Positions 34,663 through 42,652 of a stretch of 64,000 bases of DNA are shown here, piece by piece. Source of the DNA: an uncultured Lachnospiraceae bacterium (GTDB taxonomy: Bacteria > Bacillota > Clostridia > Lachnospirales > Lachnospiraceae); contig CAJUHH010000010.1 in the NCBI GenBank assembly GCA_910585965.1, positions 71,301 through 135,300 of the forward strand, given 5' to 3'. The notes below the pieces were generated by a model. The model saw nothing but the letters and a program-made list of their open reading frames with translations. It was not told the DNA's origin and made no database searches. The position numbers and the translations under genes are program-made. Each line of letters opens with the position of its first letter. Within the stretch, counting starts at the first letter, position 1.

Positions 34663-34694
34663 ATCCTTTCCACACTAACTCCCATAATCCCGAT

Positions 34695-34814
34695 GAAAAA
34701 TGCCGCTTTTCAGGCATTTTTCGGTGTGAGAAAGACTTGCAAAGCAAGTCTAGAACTTCTTCACGAAATGCCCTCTGGCATGAGCGTTAGAAGTTTTTCT
34801 CACACTACGCTAAT
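34695..34814 (-). repeat. Structured 3'-end element, copy D
   Basis: It starts 2 bp after the stop codon of the gene fragment ending at 34817. Read on the minus strand: outer stem GTGTGAGAAA with CTTTCTCACAC, inner stem pairing AGAAGTTCTA-type strands capped by ATGCC-loop-GGCAT, arm GACTTGC/GCAAGTC, and a final AAAAATGCC/GGCATTTTT hairpin. The cap stem differs from the other copies on both strands. Confidence 0.78.
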
Positions 34815-34816
34815 CT

Positions 34817-35410
34817 TTATGCCGGTTCCGCAATGCGGCTGACTCCTACATATATATTGGAGATCTGATACCAAGTAGGGTAATCCACTATGCCGGACTG
34901 CGGCATATTAAATATCCTTTGGAAAGTTTTCACCGCATCCGCCGTTCGGCTCCCATAGATCCCATCCGCCGCGATTACCGGGATCGCCGGATAATTCTGG
35001 GCGATCCGGTTCAGCTGCTGCTGCATTTGGCGCACTTTATCGCCGCTGGATCCTATCGTCAGGTTGTATCCCGGCCAGGAGGACGGAACTCCGGCAATGC
35101 TTTCCGCCGAGTTGATGTACATATCGTTTCCAAAATAGTAGCGGATGATTTCTATCGCTGAATACCCTTCTTCCCCAAGATATTTGGAACCCCATTGGCT
35201 TAATCCGCTGCAAGTCACGCGGTTTCCGTCGCAATAGGAGGTAAAAATTGGCTGGCGGACGCCAGGGCGTGACAAATAATTTGCAAAAATAGTATCTACC
35301 AAATAATCAATATTATCAAAAATATTTCTTCCGCGCATCCACTTCTGGTCGTAAGCGGTGGATGATGTAATAGTAAAGTTGTAGCCTTGATTTCGGTACG
35401 CCGGAATCAC
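34817..35410 (-). pseudogene. C-terminal half of a SpoIID-like/peptidoglycan-binding protein
   Basis: A 197-codon frame. Its start codon (GTG) has no ribosome site and its first residues (VIPAYRNQGYNF) match the point where the N-terminal half at 38453-39160 breaks off (EWCRNQ). It holds the rest of the SpoIID-like region (SYCDGNRVTCSGLSQWGSKYLG) and a peptidoglycan-binding domain (QMQQQLNRIA ... DGIYGSRTADAVKTFQ). Intact relatives that I recall are single proteins of about 420 residues. An in-frame stop lies 13 codons upstream. It is unlikely to be translated. Confidence 0.8.
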
Positions 35411-35482
35411 CGCTGATTCGCTTTCCTAATTCTCCCCGCTTTATACAATCACTTGGCTCATTGCTCACCAAAATAAACAACT

Positions 35483-35992
35483 CTATTCTGATACTTGCTT
35501 TATTGGATACTTCCCGTAACTCTTATCAGCATTCCACTCCGCTATGGAAAGGACATCTATATGCTCTATCAGTTTCTTGCCATTCCCTAGATTATCCTGA
35601 AGAACAAAAGGCAATTCCATTTTTAATCTATTTCGCAGCCTCTTTCTGGCAGTCACATCTCCATTGGGATATTCAAGAATATATATGTATTGAATTGGTT
35701 TATTTTTATCTAATAATCTCAAATAATGCAAGGCATCATAAAATTTTCGTGATGCCACTAATATTTTTTTATCCGTCATTGGATGGAAAGCTTCAGGATT
35801 CTCTGCATTTGCAAGACACGCATTCTTATACTCTACCATAAGAATATACGTAGAATTTTCAATCAAAAAATCCACATCATTAATATGTATCCCTGCATTG
35901 TGATAATCTTCATGCATCTTATCCGTTGCCCATACAGCCGCTCTGCAATCAATACTGTATGCTCCGTTTTCCTCTATAAATATATCCTTCAT
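35483..35992 (-). CDS. PD-(D/E)XK nuclease-like protein, partner of ATPase
   Basis: A 169-residue protein of unknown family. The order Asp41 in NDVDFLIEN, then Glu54 and Lys56 in MVEYKNA fits the D-(E/D)XK core of restriction-type nucleases, with Glu7/Glu8 as a possible helix-1 acid. The rest is alpha/beta (IQYIYILEYPNGDV). It starts 9 bp after the ATPase stop codon, so the two are co-transcribed. AT content is higher than in flanking genes. A non-nuclease role is possible if the metal site is not functional; no homology search was possible. Confidence 0.65.
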   Translation of the reverse strand: MKDIFIEENGAYSIDCRAAVWATDKMHEDYHNAGIHINDVDFLIENSTYILMVEYKNACLANAENPEAFHPMTDKKILVASRKFYDALHYLRLLDKNKPIQYIYILEYPNGDVTARKRLRNRLKMELPFVLQDNLGNGKKLIEHIDVLSIAEWNADKSYGKYPIKQVSE

Positions 35993-36001
35993 AGTATTCT
36001 C

Positions 36002-37099
36002 TCACAGCTCATATATTTCATCAAGCAGTTTATTATCTGCAATCATAATATGATTGGACTTGATTTCATCCATCTTGTATGCCGACTGGCTGCATATTGT
36101 CTCACTATGCTCATCCATCCCGGAAAATATCTTTTGCGATTCATCTAAAAACAAGTTCCGGCTTTTGTATAAATTATGGAACATCACCTGCTCTTTATTT
36201 GTACGTCGAACTTCCAGATATTTTGCAAAATTATAACTATGTGTGGCCACAATAATCTGGGTTCCATTTTTCTGTAATTCCAGCAGAATTTCTGCAACAA
36301 GAGGATATAATTCAGGATTCAAATTTGCTTCTGGCTCATCCCATAAAAGAACCGTCCCTTTCTCCAGAAGACCATTTCTTATTAGTTTCCAAAGCAAACC
36401 TAATTTACGTAACCCCTCCGCCTCTAATGAGAAATCCACTTTTCTGCCATCCTTTTTTAACATATAAAAAGAGTCATTTTCTAAAATAACCGTTCCATCA
36501 ATCACCTCGCTGATTTTATCAAGAATGCCACTCATAACAGAGGGCATTTCCCGTGTTTCTGGCAAAGAGGCATTTACAATAATATCTATCTGCGTTCCAT
36601 CAAAAGGCATATTATATTTCTGATTCATTGCCAGAAAACCTTTTGCATGGGATAACATTTCTGTCGTAGGAATAAATACGGACTGTATATCCAACCCAAG
36701 CCGTTTACCGTAATTAACTATAGCATGACGAGAAAGATTGTCTTCAAAGCTGTGTGTGCCATCTGATACTCTGTAATAACAATAATCTTCTTTATTTTCT
36801 GCATTTTTTAAAGCATCACTATCTTTCAGGCTGTTGGAGAAAAATTCTATCAAACTCTTTGCTTTTCCCTGATCAGCCTTCCTGATTGACCATTGTGTTG
36901 CTGCATAAATCATTTTCAGGATAGTTGTCTTTCCAACTCCATTTTCACCAATCAGAACATTTATTCCATCACAAAATTCCATTTTGAATCCATCATGAAA
37001 TGTATCGCCTTCTTTTATATTTTTTAAACCAGCATTATCCTTCTCCAAATGACGTTTGAACACCATTACGTTCAAAATTTCTATCATTTTGATTGCCAT
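36002..37099 (-). CDS. SMC/ABC-type AAA ATPase of a putative defence pair
   Basis: A 365-residue ATPase of the OLD/RloC/AAA_21-like class. Walker A is GENGVGKTT (51-59), Walker B is LLWDEPEANLNP (Asp254), the H-loop is ATHSYNF (His287), and the signature-like segment is SLEAEGLRKLG. There is no long coiled coil. C-terminal to the H-loop, about 75 residues follow, without a TOPRIM nuclease domain, so the nuclease role would fall to the downstream partner. Such single ATPases commonly occur in phage-defence pairs. It lies inside a broken gene and is AT-rich. Confidence 0.8.
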   Translation of the reverse strand: MAIKMIEILNVMVFKRHLEKDNAGLKNIKEGDTFHDGFKMEFCDGINVLIGENGVGKTTILKMIYAATQWSIRKADQGKAKSLIEFFSNSLKDSDALKNAENKEDYCYYRVSDGTHSFEDNLSRHAIVNYGKRLGLDIQSVFIPTTEMLSHAKGFLAMNQKYNMPFDGTQIDIIVNASLPETREMPSVMSGILDKISEVIDGTVILENDSFYMLKKDGRKVDFSLEAEGLRKLGLLWKLIRNGLLEKGTVLLWDEPEANLNPELYPLVAEILLELQKNGTQIIVATHSYNFAKYLEVRRTNKEQVMFHNLYKSRNLFLDESQKIFSGMDEHSETICSQSAYKMDEIKSNHIMIADNKLLDEIYEL

Positions 37100-37132
37100 A
37101 GTTCATCTCCATTCACATTTATCATATCTCAA

Positions 37133-38305
37133 TCAATTCCCGACAATATCCAATGCATGCATATAAGCATCCGAGCCGCGTGCGCACGTCACGGTCAGTT
37201 TTTTCCCTCTGACAAAAGCTTTGCAGTTGCTGATGCTGTTTACCGCATCCAGCTTCAGCTCCATAGTTCCCCCGCTGGTGGACAGGCAAAGTACATTCTG
37301 CGTGGATCCGTCCGCCACCGTCCCCGTGACAGTCGCTGGCGAAGAACGGTCTATCTCCGCAGAGCCTGTGCTTTCCTTTGTTCCCACGATGCTGGCAGCA
37401 TGCATATAGGCATCGGAACCCCGATAGCAGGAAACCATCAGCTTATTGCCCGGCGTAAGCACAACGCCGTTTCTGGTATCCGTATTATTATCGATCACGA
37501 GCTGCATCTCCCCCTCATTGGTGGATAAGTATAAAAGCCCTTCCTTCGTTTTATCCGTTGCCGTCCCTGACACCGTGACTGTCGAAACATTTACCGCCGC
37601 AGCCGGTGCGGGCGTTATGCCCGATACCTGGGTGCCGGGCGTCACCGCCGCAGTCCCATTCACCGTCGGTATATTTACTGTCGGCGTGCCAGTTCCTATA
37701 GGAGTCGTGGGCGCGGCTGTCCCGATATCATAAATTCTCGCTGCATGCATATAAGCATCCGAGCCTCTCATACATGTAATATTATAGCTTTTTCCCACCA
37801 CAAGCAGGGAGCATCCGCTGACATCAGTAGTGGCATCCAGTTTTATTTCCATTTCGCCCTGCTGCGTGGAAACATATAATACATTGCCCGTCGTCTTATC
37901 CCCTATTTTCCCCGTTACGGTGGCTGTTGCCGAAGAGTCAAGCGTTACTCCGGCTTCCTGTGTCTCGCTGGTAATCTTGGCCGCATGCAGATATCCGTCA
38001 GAACCGTAAGTCACGGCGACGCTCACCCTCTTATCCGGCAGAAGTATTTTACAAGCAGTGATATCCGTCCCGCTGTCCAGCTTGATTTCCATATACCCTT
38101 CCCTTGTGGAAAGCTTCAGCAGTTCCGTGTTTGTCCCCGATAAAACCGTTCCGTTCACCGTCGCCAGAATCTCAACCGCATGGGCCTCCATTCGATTCCA
38201 GGGAGCTGCTGCCAGTCCAAACACCAGACAGGCCGCTATATATAATTTTGCAGTTTTATACATCTTTAAAAATGAATGCTTTTGGGTCAACACATATTTC
38301 TTCAT
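37133..38305 (-). CDS. Secreted protein with four repeated domains
   Basis: A 390-residue protein. The N-terminal signal (KLYIAACLVFGLAAAP) ends before AHAVEI. Four repeats of about 70 residues follow at roughly 45-118, 125-195, 245-313 and 320-390, each with the pattern TVTGxV, LxLST..GxMEIKLD, then RGSDAYMHAAxI. A Thr/Pro/Val-rich linker separates repeats 2 and 3. The repeats look like small beta domains, perhaps adhesive or wall-binding. It sits between the N-terminal half of the split gene and the ATPase. Family unknown. Confidence 0.72.
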   Translation of the reverse strand: MKKYVLTQKHSFLKMYKTAKLYIAACLVFGLAAAPWNRMEAHAVEILATVNGTVLSGTNTELLKLSTREGYMEIKLDSGTDITACKILLPDKRVSVAVTYGSDGYLHAAKITSETQEAGVTLDSSATATVTGKIGDKTTGNVLYVSTQQGEMEIKLDATTDVSGCSLLVVGKSYNITCMRGSDAYMHAARIYDIGTAAPTTPIGTGTPTVNIPTVNGTAAVTPGTQVSGITPAPAAAVNVSTVTVSGTATDKTKEGLLYLSTNEGEMQLVIDNNTDTRNGVVLTPGNKLMVSCYRGSDAYMHAASIVGTKESTGSAEIDRSSPATVTGTVADGSTQNVLCLSTSGGTMELKLDAVNSISNCKAFVRGKKLTVTCARGSDAYMHALDIVGN

Positions 38306-38452
38306 ATCCTTATCCTCTCATCATCTGCAAACAAGGAACTGCATCCGCTTGGTCTAACAGGATGCACATTCTGACATTCGAAACACATTATATAGAGTTA
38401 TCATACAATATTCACCTTGGAAAAGCAATATATTCCCAATTTCTTAAGAAGT

Positions 38453-39160
38453 TTATATCCAGTGCTGATTCCGGCACCACTCCGTATATACCCTGTTCAG
38501 AGTCACGGACATAATCGCCAGCACATTGGCATAAATCGCGCTTTCCGGCCATGTGGCATAAATCTCCGAGGATGCCACGTTTTTAATATAATCCTTATAC
38601 TTTACGTAATAGTTCGGAGCAGAGGCATCCGAAGGCGCACCGTCATGAACGACCACATATTCTGGGATAACAACCCTGCTAAGTACGATTTCCCCTGTTT
38701 CATCCATCGGTTTGATTTCATCCTCGGGAATTTTGGGCGGATATTCCCCATATAAGGTATGATCCGGAATGACGATCGTCTCCTCCTCCCTCTGCTCCAC
38801 CTCAATGGGATTCATCCGGACGGGCTGCAATGCCAGGGATTCCGGCAGGATCTCCGTCCCTGATATTGTCACCGGCTCATAACCCGGGGCATCCACCTCA
38901 ATATTGTATTCCGAATAGGGCTGTTCCGACCCGGGTTCCAGGCTGTACTCCAAAGGCGGTGCCGGAAGCGATACCTCCTCTGTCTGCCCGGACATATCGG
39001 TATTCAATGTTTCTATTATGGAATCGGGCATCCCTTTATAAGATATTTTCACTGTGGCGTCCGTAACCGGGATGAGACCCATGGAGGAAGTTACACTGAT
39101 TTTCAGCCTTCCTGTATCGGGTCCGGCGTTCTGTGCGGCATGTATTCTATTTACAGACAT
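38453..39160 (-). pseudogene. N-terminal half of a SpoIID-like/peptidoglycan-binding protein
   Basis: A 235-codon frame with an N-terminal beta domain (GRLKISVTSSMGLIPVTDATVKI) and the start of a SpoIID-like region (YYVKYKDYIKNVASSEIYATWPE), which ends abruptly after TEWCRNQ with a foreign tail HWI and stop. The missing part matches the frame at 34817-35410. The N-terminal domain is complete, so a truncated product might still be made. Its intact relatives are Clostridia proteins that I recall as single peptidoglycan-binding proteins. Confidence 0.8.
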
Positions 39161-39254
39161 AATAAAACCTCTGCATATTTGTTTACCCCATTATATGCAG
39201 AGGTTTTCCTGCCTGTGAAACTCTTCCAATGCCTGTTCTGCCCGGCGAGGTCTT

Positions 39255-41360
39255 CTATTTCGTCAGCATCATCATAATATCATTGCTTCTTGCGATAAAC
39301 TTTGTCATAGCTTCCGGCTTCAAAGGCGCATTCTGCAACAATGCCAAGTCATACAGCTGTTCGCAGATCATCTTCACATGATCGCCTTCTTTGTTGTCCA
39401 GCACATACTGCACCAGCGGATGGTTTGCGTTCAGCACAAGGGTCTCCCCTTCCTGCCCGAATCCCATATCCATTCCGTTCATGGCATACATTTTCATCAT
39501 ATCCTGCATCCGTCTGCTTTCCTCGGAAACCGTGATCATCGATGATATCTTTTTATTTTTCAATTTTTCAACTTTCACCGTGAGATTGTCTTTTTTAAGA
39601 GCTTTTTTCATAATCTTGGCAATTTCTTCTGCCTGCTCTTCCATCTCTTTTGCGGCCTTTTTGGACGTTTTTGATTTGAAGGAATCCGTCAGATCCGCAT
39701 CGATACGCTGGAACTTAATGCCTTCATTTTTTGCCTCCAGCTGGGAAATAAAGGGCTGGTCAATGTTATGGGTCAGGATCACCGCATCCATTTTCGCTGC
39801 CTTAAACATATTGATGTACTGGCTCTGCTGCTGTTCGTCCGTCACATAGTAGATGACCTTCTCTTTTTTCTCCTCCTCTTCCTCTTCTACCGGGTTGCCG
39901 TCCGCATCCAGCACCTCTCCTTCCACGGGATTGCCGTCCGCATCCAAGACTTCTCCCTCTGCCGGGTTATCTTCCGCATCCGGGGCTTCCCCTTCCACAG
40001 AATTGCCGTCCGCATTTTCTTCCACGTCCGTCTTGTTGACCTCCAGGCACTCGGGCAATGTCAGATATTTTCCTTCCAAATTTTTAAAGAGAATATAATC
40101 CGTCATCTTCTCGCAGAACTTATCGTCCTTTAGGCAGCCGAACTTGATGAACGGGCTGATATCGTCCCAATATTTATCATATTCTTCTTTTTCCGTCTTG
40201 CACATGCCGGACAATTTGTCAGCTACTTTCTTGGAAATGTAGTCGGAAATCTTCTTTACAAAACCGTCATTCTGCAGCGCGCTCCTGGAAACATTTAACG
40301 GCAGGTCAGGGCAGTCGATCACGCCTTTTAGCAGCAACAGGAATTCCGGGATGACTTCCTTAATATTGTCCGCGATGAACACCTGGTTATTGTAAAGCTT
40401 GATCGTTCCTTCAATGGACTCATATTCCATATTGATTTTCGGGAAATACAAGATGCCCTTTAAATTAAACGGATAATCCATATTCAAATGAATCCAGAAC
40501 AGCGGCTCCTTATAATCCTGGAATACCTTGCGGTAAAATTCCAGATATTCTTCTTTCGTGCATTCATTCGGATGCTTTGTCCAAAGAGGAGTCGTCTCGT
40601 TCAGGAGTTCCGGCCTCTTTGTAATTTTCAGTTTCTGCTCATCCTCTTCCTTTTCTTTCTTGATCTCTTCTATGACGGTATCCGTATCCAGCTTTTCTTC
40701 TGCCTTGATAATCTGCGTTTCTGTCGTATTTGCTTTGGACAGATAAATTTCCGTCGGCATAAAGGAACAGTATTTTTTTATAACCTCCCTTGCCTTATAT
40801 TCGTTGCAGAATTCCAGGCAGTCCTCGTTGATATAGAGGGTGATTTCCGTCCCGACCTCAGTCCTGCTTCCCTCTTCCATATCAAATTCCGTTCCCCCGT
40901 CGCACTCCCAATGCACCGGCTTTGCTCCCTCTTTATAAGAAAGCGTATCAATGTTTACCTGGTCCGCTACCATAAATGCGGAATAAAAGCCAAGGCCGAA
41001 GTGTCCGATAATCTGGTCCTCATTCGTCTTGTCCTTATACTTTTCAAAAAAGTCCGTCGCCCCGGAAAAAGCGATCTGATTGATATATTCCTCCACCTCG
41101 TCCGCCGTCATGCCGATCCCGTTATCAATAAATTTCAGCGTCTTTTCTTCCGGGTTGACCACTACTTCTATTTTCGCCTTGTAGTCATCCGCCAGAACAC
41201 ATTCTCCCATCATTTCCAGTTTTTTCCGCTTTGTAATCGCGTCGCATCCGTTGGAAATCATTTCCCTCATGAAAATGTCATGGTCGGAATACAGCCATTT
41301 TTTGATAATAGGAAAAATATTATCGCTGTTTATTGATAAATTACCGTGTTTTGCTGCCAT
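39255..41360 (-). CDS. htpG: Molecular chaperone HtpG (Hsp90) with acidic insert
   Basis: A 701-residue Hsp90, longer than the usual 620-640. The N-terminal ATPase has MISNGCDAI, DNGIGMTADE and GHFGLGFYS. The middle domain holds an extra acidic insert of about 55 residues (near 445-500), built from repeats of EGEVLDADGNPV, before IYYVTDEQQQ. The C-terminal dimerisation domain is complete. A near-perfect promoter and a perfect CIRCE operator lie upstream. The chaperone helps fold or stabilise client proteins under heat and oxidative stress. Confidence 0.96.
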   Translation of the reverse strand: MAAKHGNLSINSDNIFPIIKKWLYSDHDIFMREMISNGCDAITKRKKLEMMGECVLADDYKAKIEVVVNPEEKTLKFIDNGIGMTADEVEEYINQIAFSGATDFFEKYKDKTNEDQIIGHFGLGFYSAFMVADQVNIDTLSYKEGAKPVHWECDGGTEFDMEEGSRTEVGTEITLYINEDCLEFCNEYKAREVIKKYCSFMPTEIYLSKANTTETQIIKAEEKLDTDTVIEEIKKEKEEDEQKLKITKRPELLNETTPLWTKHPNECTKEEYLEFYRKVFQDYKEPLFWIHLNMDYPFNLKGILYFPKINMEYESIEGTIKLYNNQVFIADNIKEVIPEFLLLLKGVIDCPDLPLNVSRSALQNDGFVKKISDYISKKVADKLSGMCKTEKEEYDKYWDDISPFIKFGCLKDDKFCEKMTDYILFKNLEGKYLTLPECLEVNKTDVEENADGNSVEGEAPDAEDNPAEGEVLDADGNPVEGEVLDADGNPVEEEEEEKKEKVIYYVTDEQQQSQYINMFKAAKMDAVILTHNIDQPFISQLEAKNEGIKFQRIDADLTDSFKSKTSKKAAKEMEEQAEEIAKIMKKALKKDNLTVKVEKLKNKKISSMITVSEESRRMQDMMKMYAMNGMDMGFGQEGETLVLNANHPLVQYVLDNKEGDHVKMICEQLYDLALLQNAPLKPEAMTKFIARSNDIMMMLTK
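39889..40023 (-). repeat. 36-bp tandem repeat within htpG
   Basis: Units at 39889-39924, 39925-39960, 39961-39996 and a partial one to 40023 encode repeats of EGEVLDADGNPV. The units differ at several third positions, so the array is not very recent. Because 36 is divisible by three, copy-number change would keep the frame. Confidence 0.85.
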
Positions 41361-41411
41361 AATGCGCCACTCCCTTTTTATTTTTTTCTGTCATTTCTTA
41401 ACCTGTTTCCT

Positions 41412-41440
41412 AGTTTAATTCCAACCCGCCCAAAAGTCAA
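41412..41440 (-). promoter_or_regulatory. Promoter of htpG
   Basis: TTGACT (41435-41440) and TAAACT (41412-41417) are separated by 17 bp on the minus strand. It lies about 50 bp before the ATG and directly below the CIRCE element. Confidence 0.7.
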
Positions 41441-41447
41441 GAGAAAA

Positions 41448-41474
41448 TTAGCACTCATTAAAAACGAGTGCTAA
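41448..41474 (-). promoter_or_regulatory. CIRCE operator (HrcA site)
   Basis: TTAGCACTC-N9-GAGTGCTAA matches the CIRCE consensus at all 18 arm positions. HrcA binds it as a repressor that is released on heat shock. It is placed just upstream of the -35 of htpG. Confidence 0.95.
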
Positions 41475-41560
41475 TAATTTCCCATTTCCCTTGTAAAATC
41501 GGGCATTTCCCTATTTCTAAAATCTTTCTAAACTGGCATGGCGGCTTGTAACGGCAGCGT

Positions 41561-42646
41561 TTACTCGTTAAAATATTCTTCATAAACATCAAAAAAATCT
41601 GCGGTACGGACTTCCGGGTCATCGAGGAATGCCACGCTGTCCCAGAGTTCCTCGTTCAGGTTCCTCGTCAGCGACTGCACGAACGTATCATATTCCTGGC
41701 CGAATACTTCCTTTTTCCTCTCCTCGACGATCTTTACTTTATTGGCATCCGTCTCCGCCCTGTCAAAAGTCGTGATGCATTTAATAATGTGGTATCCATA
41801 CTTTGTTTCCACAATATCGCTGATTTCCCCCGTGCCGAGGTTAAACGCCGCTTCTTCAAAGTTTTCTTCCATATCCCCCTTGCCGAAGGAGTATGTTCCT
41901 TTATTGTCTTCGCTGTACTTTGCGACCAGCTGTTCAAAATCCATATCCCCGTCCCGGGCCAGCTTTAATACTTCCTTTGCCGTCTCATAAGCTGTTTCTT
42001 TTGCTTTTTCCGTATATTCTACCCTGGCTCCCGTTCCGTCCAAGGCATAGGTCTTGATCAGCACATGCTGCACCGTGATCGTACGCGCCTCATCATCGCT
42101 GATTTCGGGATTGATATCACGGATAATAAACTGGTAAACCTTGTTCGCCAAGGCATATTCCGCATACAAGCCTAAGATAGTATCCTCCGTCACTCCCATC
42201 AATGCCCTTTCCTTGTCGTTTAAAGAGGCAAAATAAGCGGCGGAAGCTTCCGCTGCCATTTCCTGTTCCTGTTCCGACAGCTCCACCTTATATTCCCTGG
42301 CAAGCAAATTCATCGTTTTAATCTGGGCGATCCTGGCCAGCGCGGTATCTTTGATATTCTGTTCCAGCGTAATTCCCTCCGCATTGGCTTTCCAAATTTC
42401 GGAACCATATACGCTCTCATACTGGTTTTGGGTATTCGTCAGATATACCATAATCTCCGGCACGCGGCAGGATATTCCTTCGATACGGAAAATCTCGTCT
42501 TTCTCGAATCCGGTAGTCAGCACCACCTTCGTATTATCTTCTATAGGCATCCCGCAGCCGGCAAAAAGAACGGCCAGTCCGATTCCCGCCGCCAGGCATC
42601 TGCCCGCCGCCCTTCTCCTCCGTCCGCATTTCCTGTTCCCAATCAC
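41561..42646 (-). CDS. Peptidyl-prolyl isomerase lipoprotein (PrsA/SurA-like)
   Basis: A 361-residue lipoprotein with an Arg-rich signal (NRKCGRRRRAAGRC) and lipobox LFAGC. A SurA-like helical chaperone region is followed by a PpiC rotamase domain (residues 195-305; TVQHVLIKTYAL, LVAKYSED, GDMEENFEEAAF, ETKYGYHIIKC). It assists folding of exported proteins outside the membrane. The start is GTG at 42646; it begins 6 bp after the FAD-protein stop codon and has only a weak ribosome site, so the two genes may be coupled. Confidence 0.88.
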   Translation of the reverse strand: MIGNRKCGRRRRAAGRCLAAGIGLAVLFAGCGMPIEDNTKVVLTTGFEKDEIFRIEGISCRVPEIMVYLTNTQNQYESVYGSEIWKANAEGITLEQNIKDTALARIAQIKTMNLLAREYKVELSEQEQEMAAEASAAYFASLNDKERALMGVTEDTILGLYAEYALANKVYQFIIRDINPEISDDEARTITVQHVLIKTYALDGTGARVEYTEKAKETAYETAKEVLKLARDGDMDFEQLVAKYSEDNKGTYSFGKGDMEENFEEAAFNLGTGEISDIVETKYGYHIIKCITTFDRAETDANKVKIVEERKKEVFGQEYDTFVQSLTRNLNEELWDSVAFLDDPEVRTADFFDVYEEYFNE

Positions 42647-42652
42647 TGCTTC

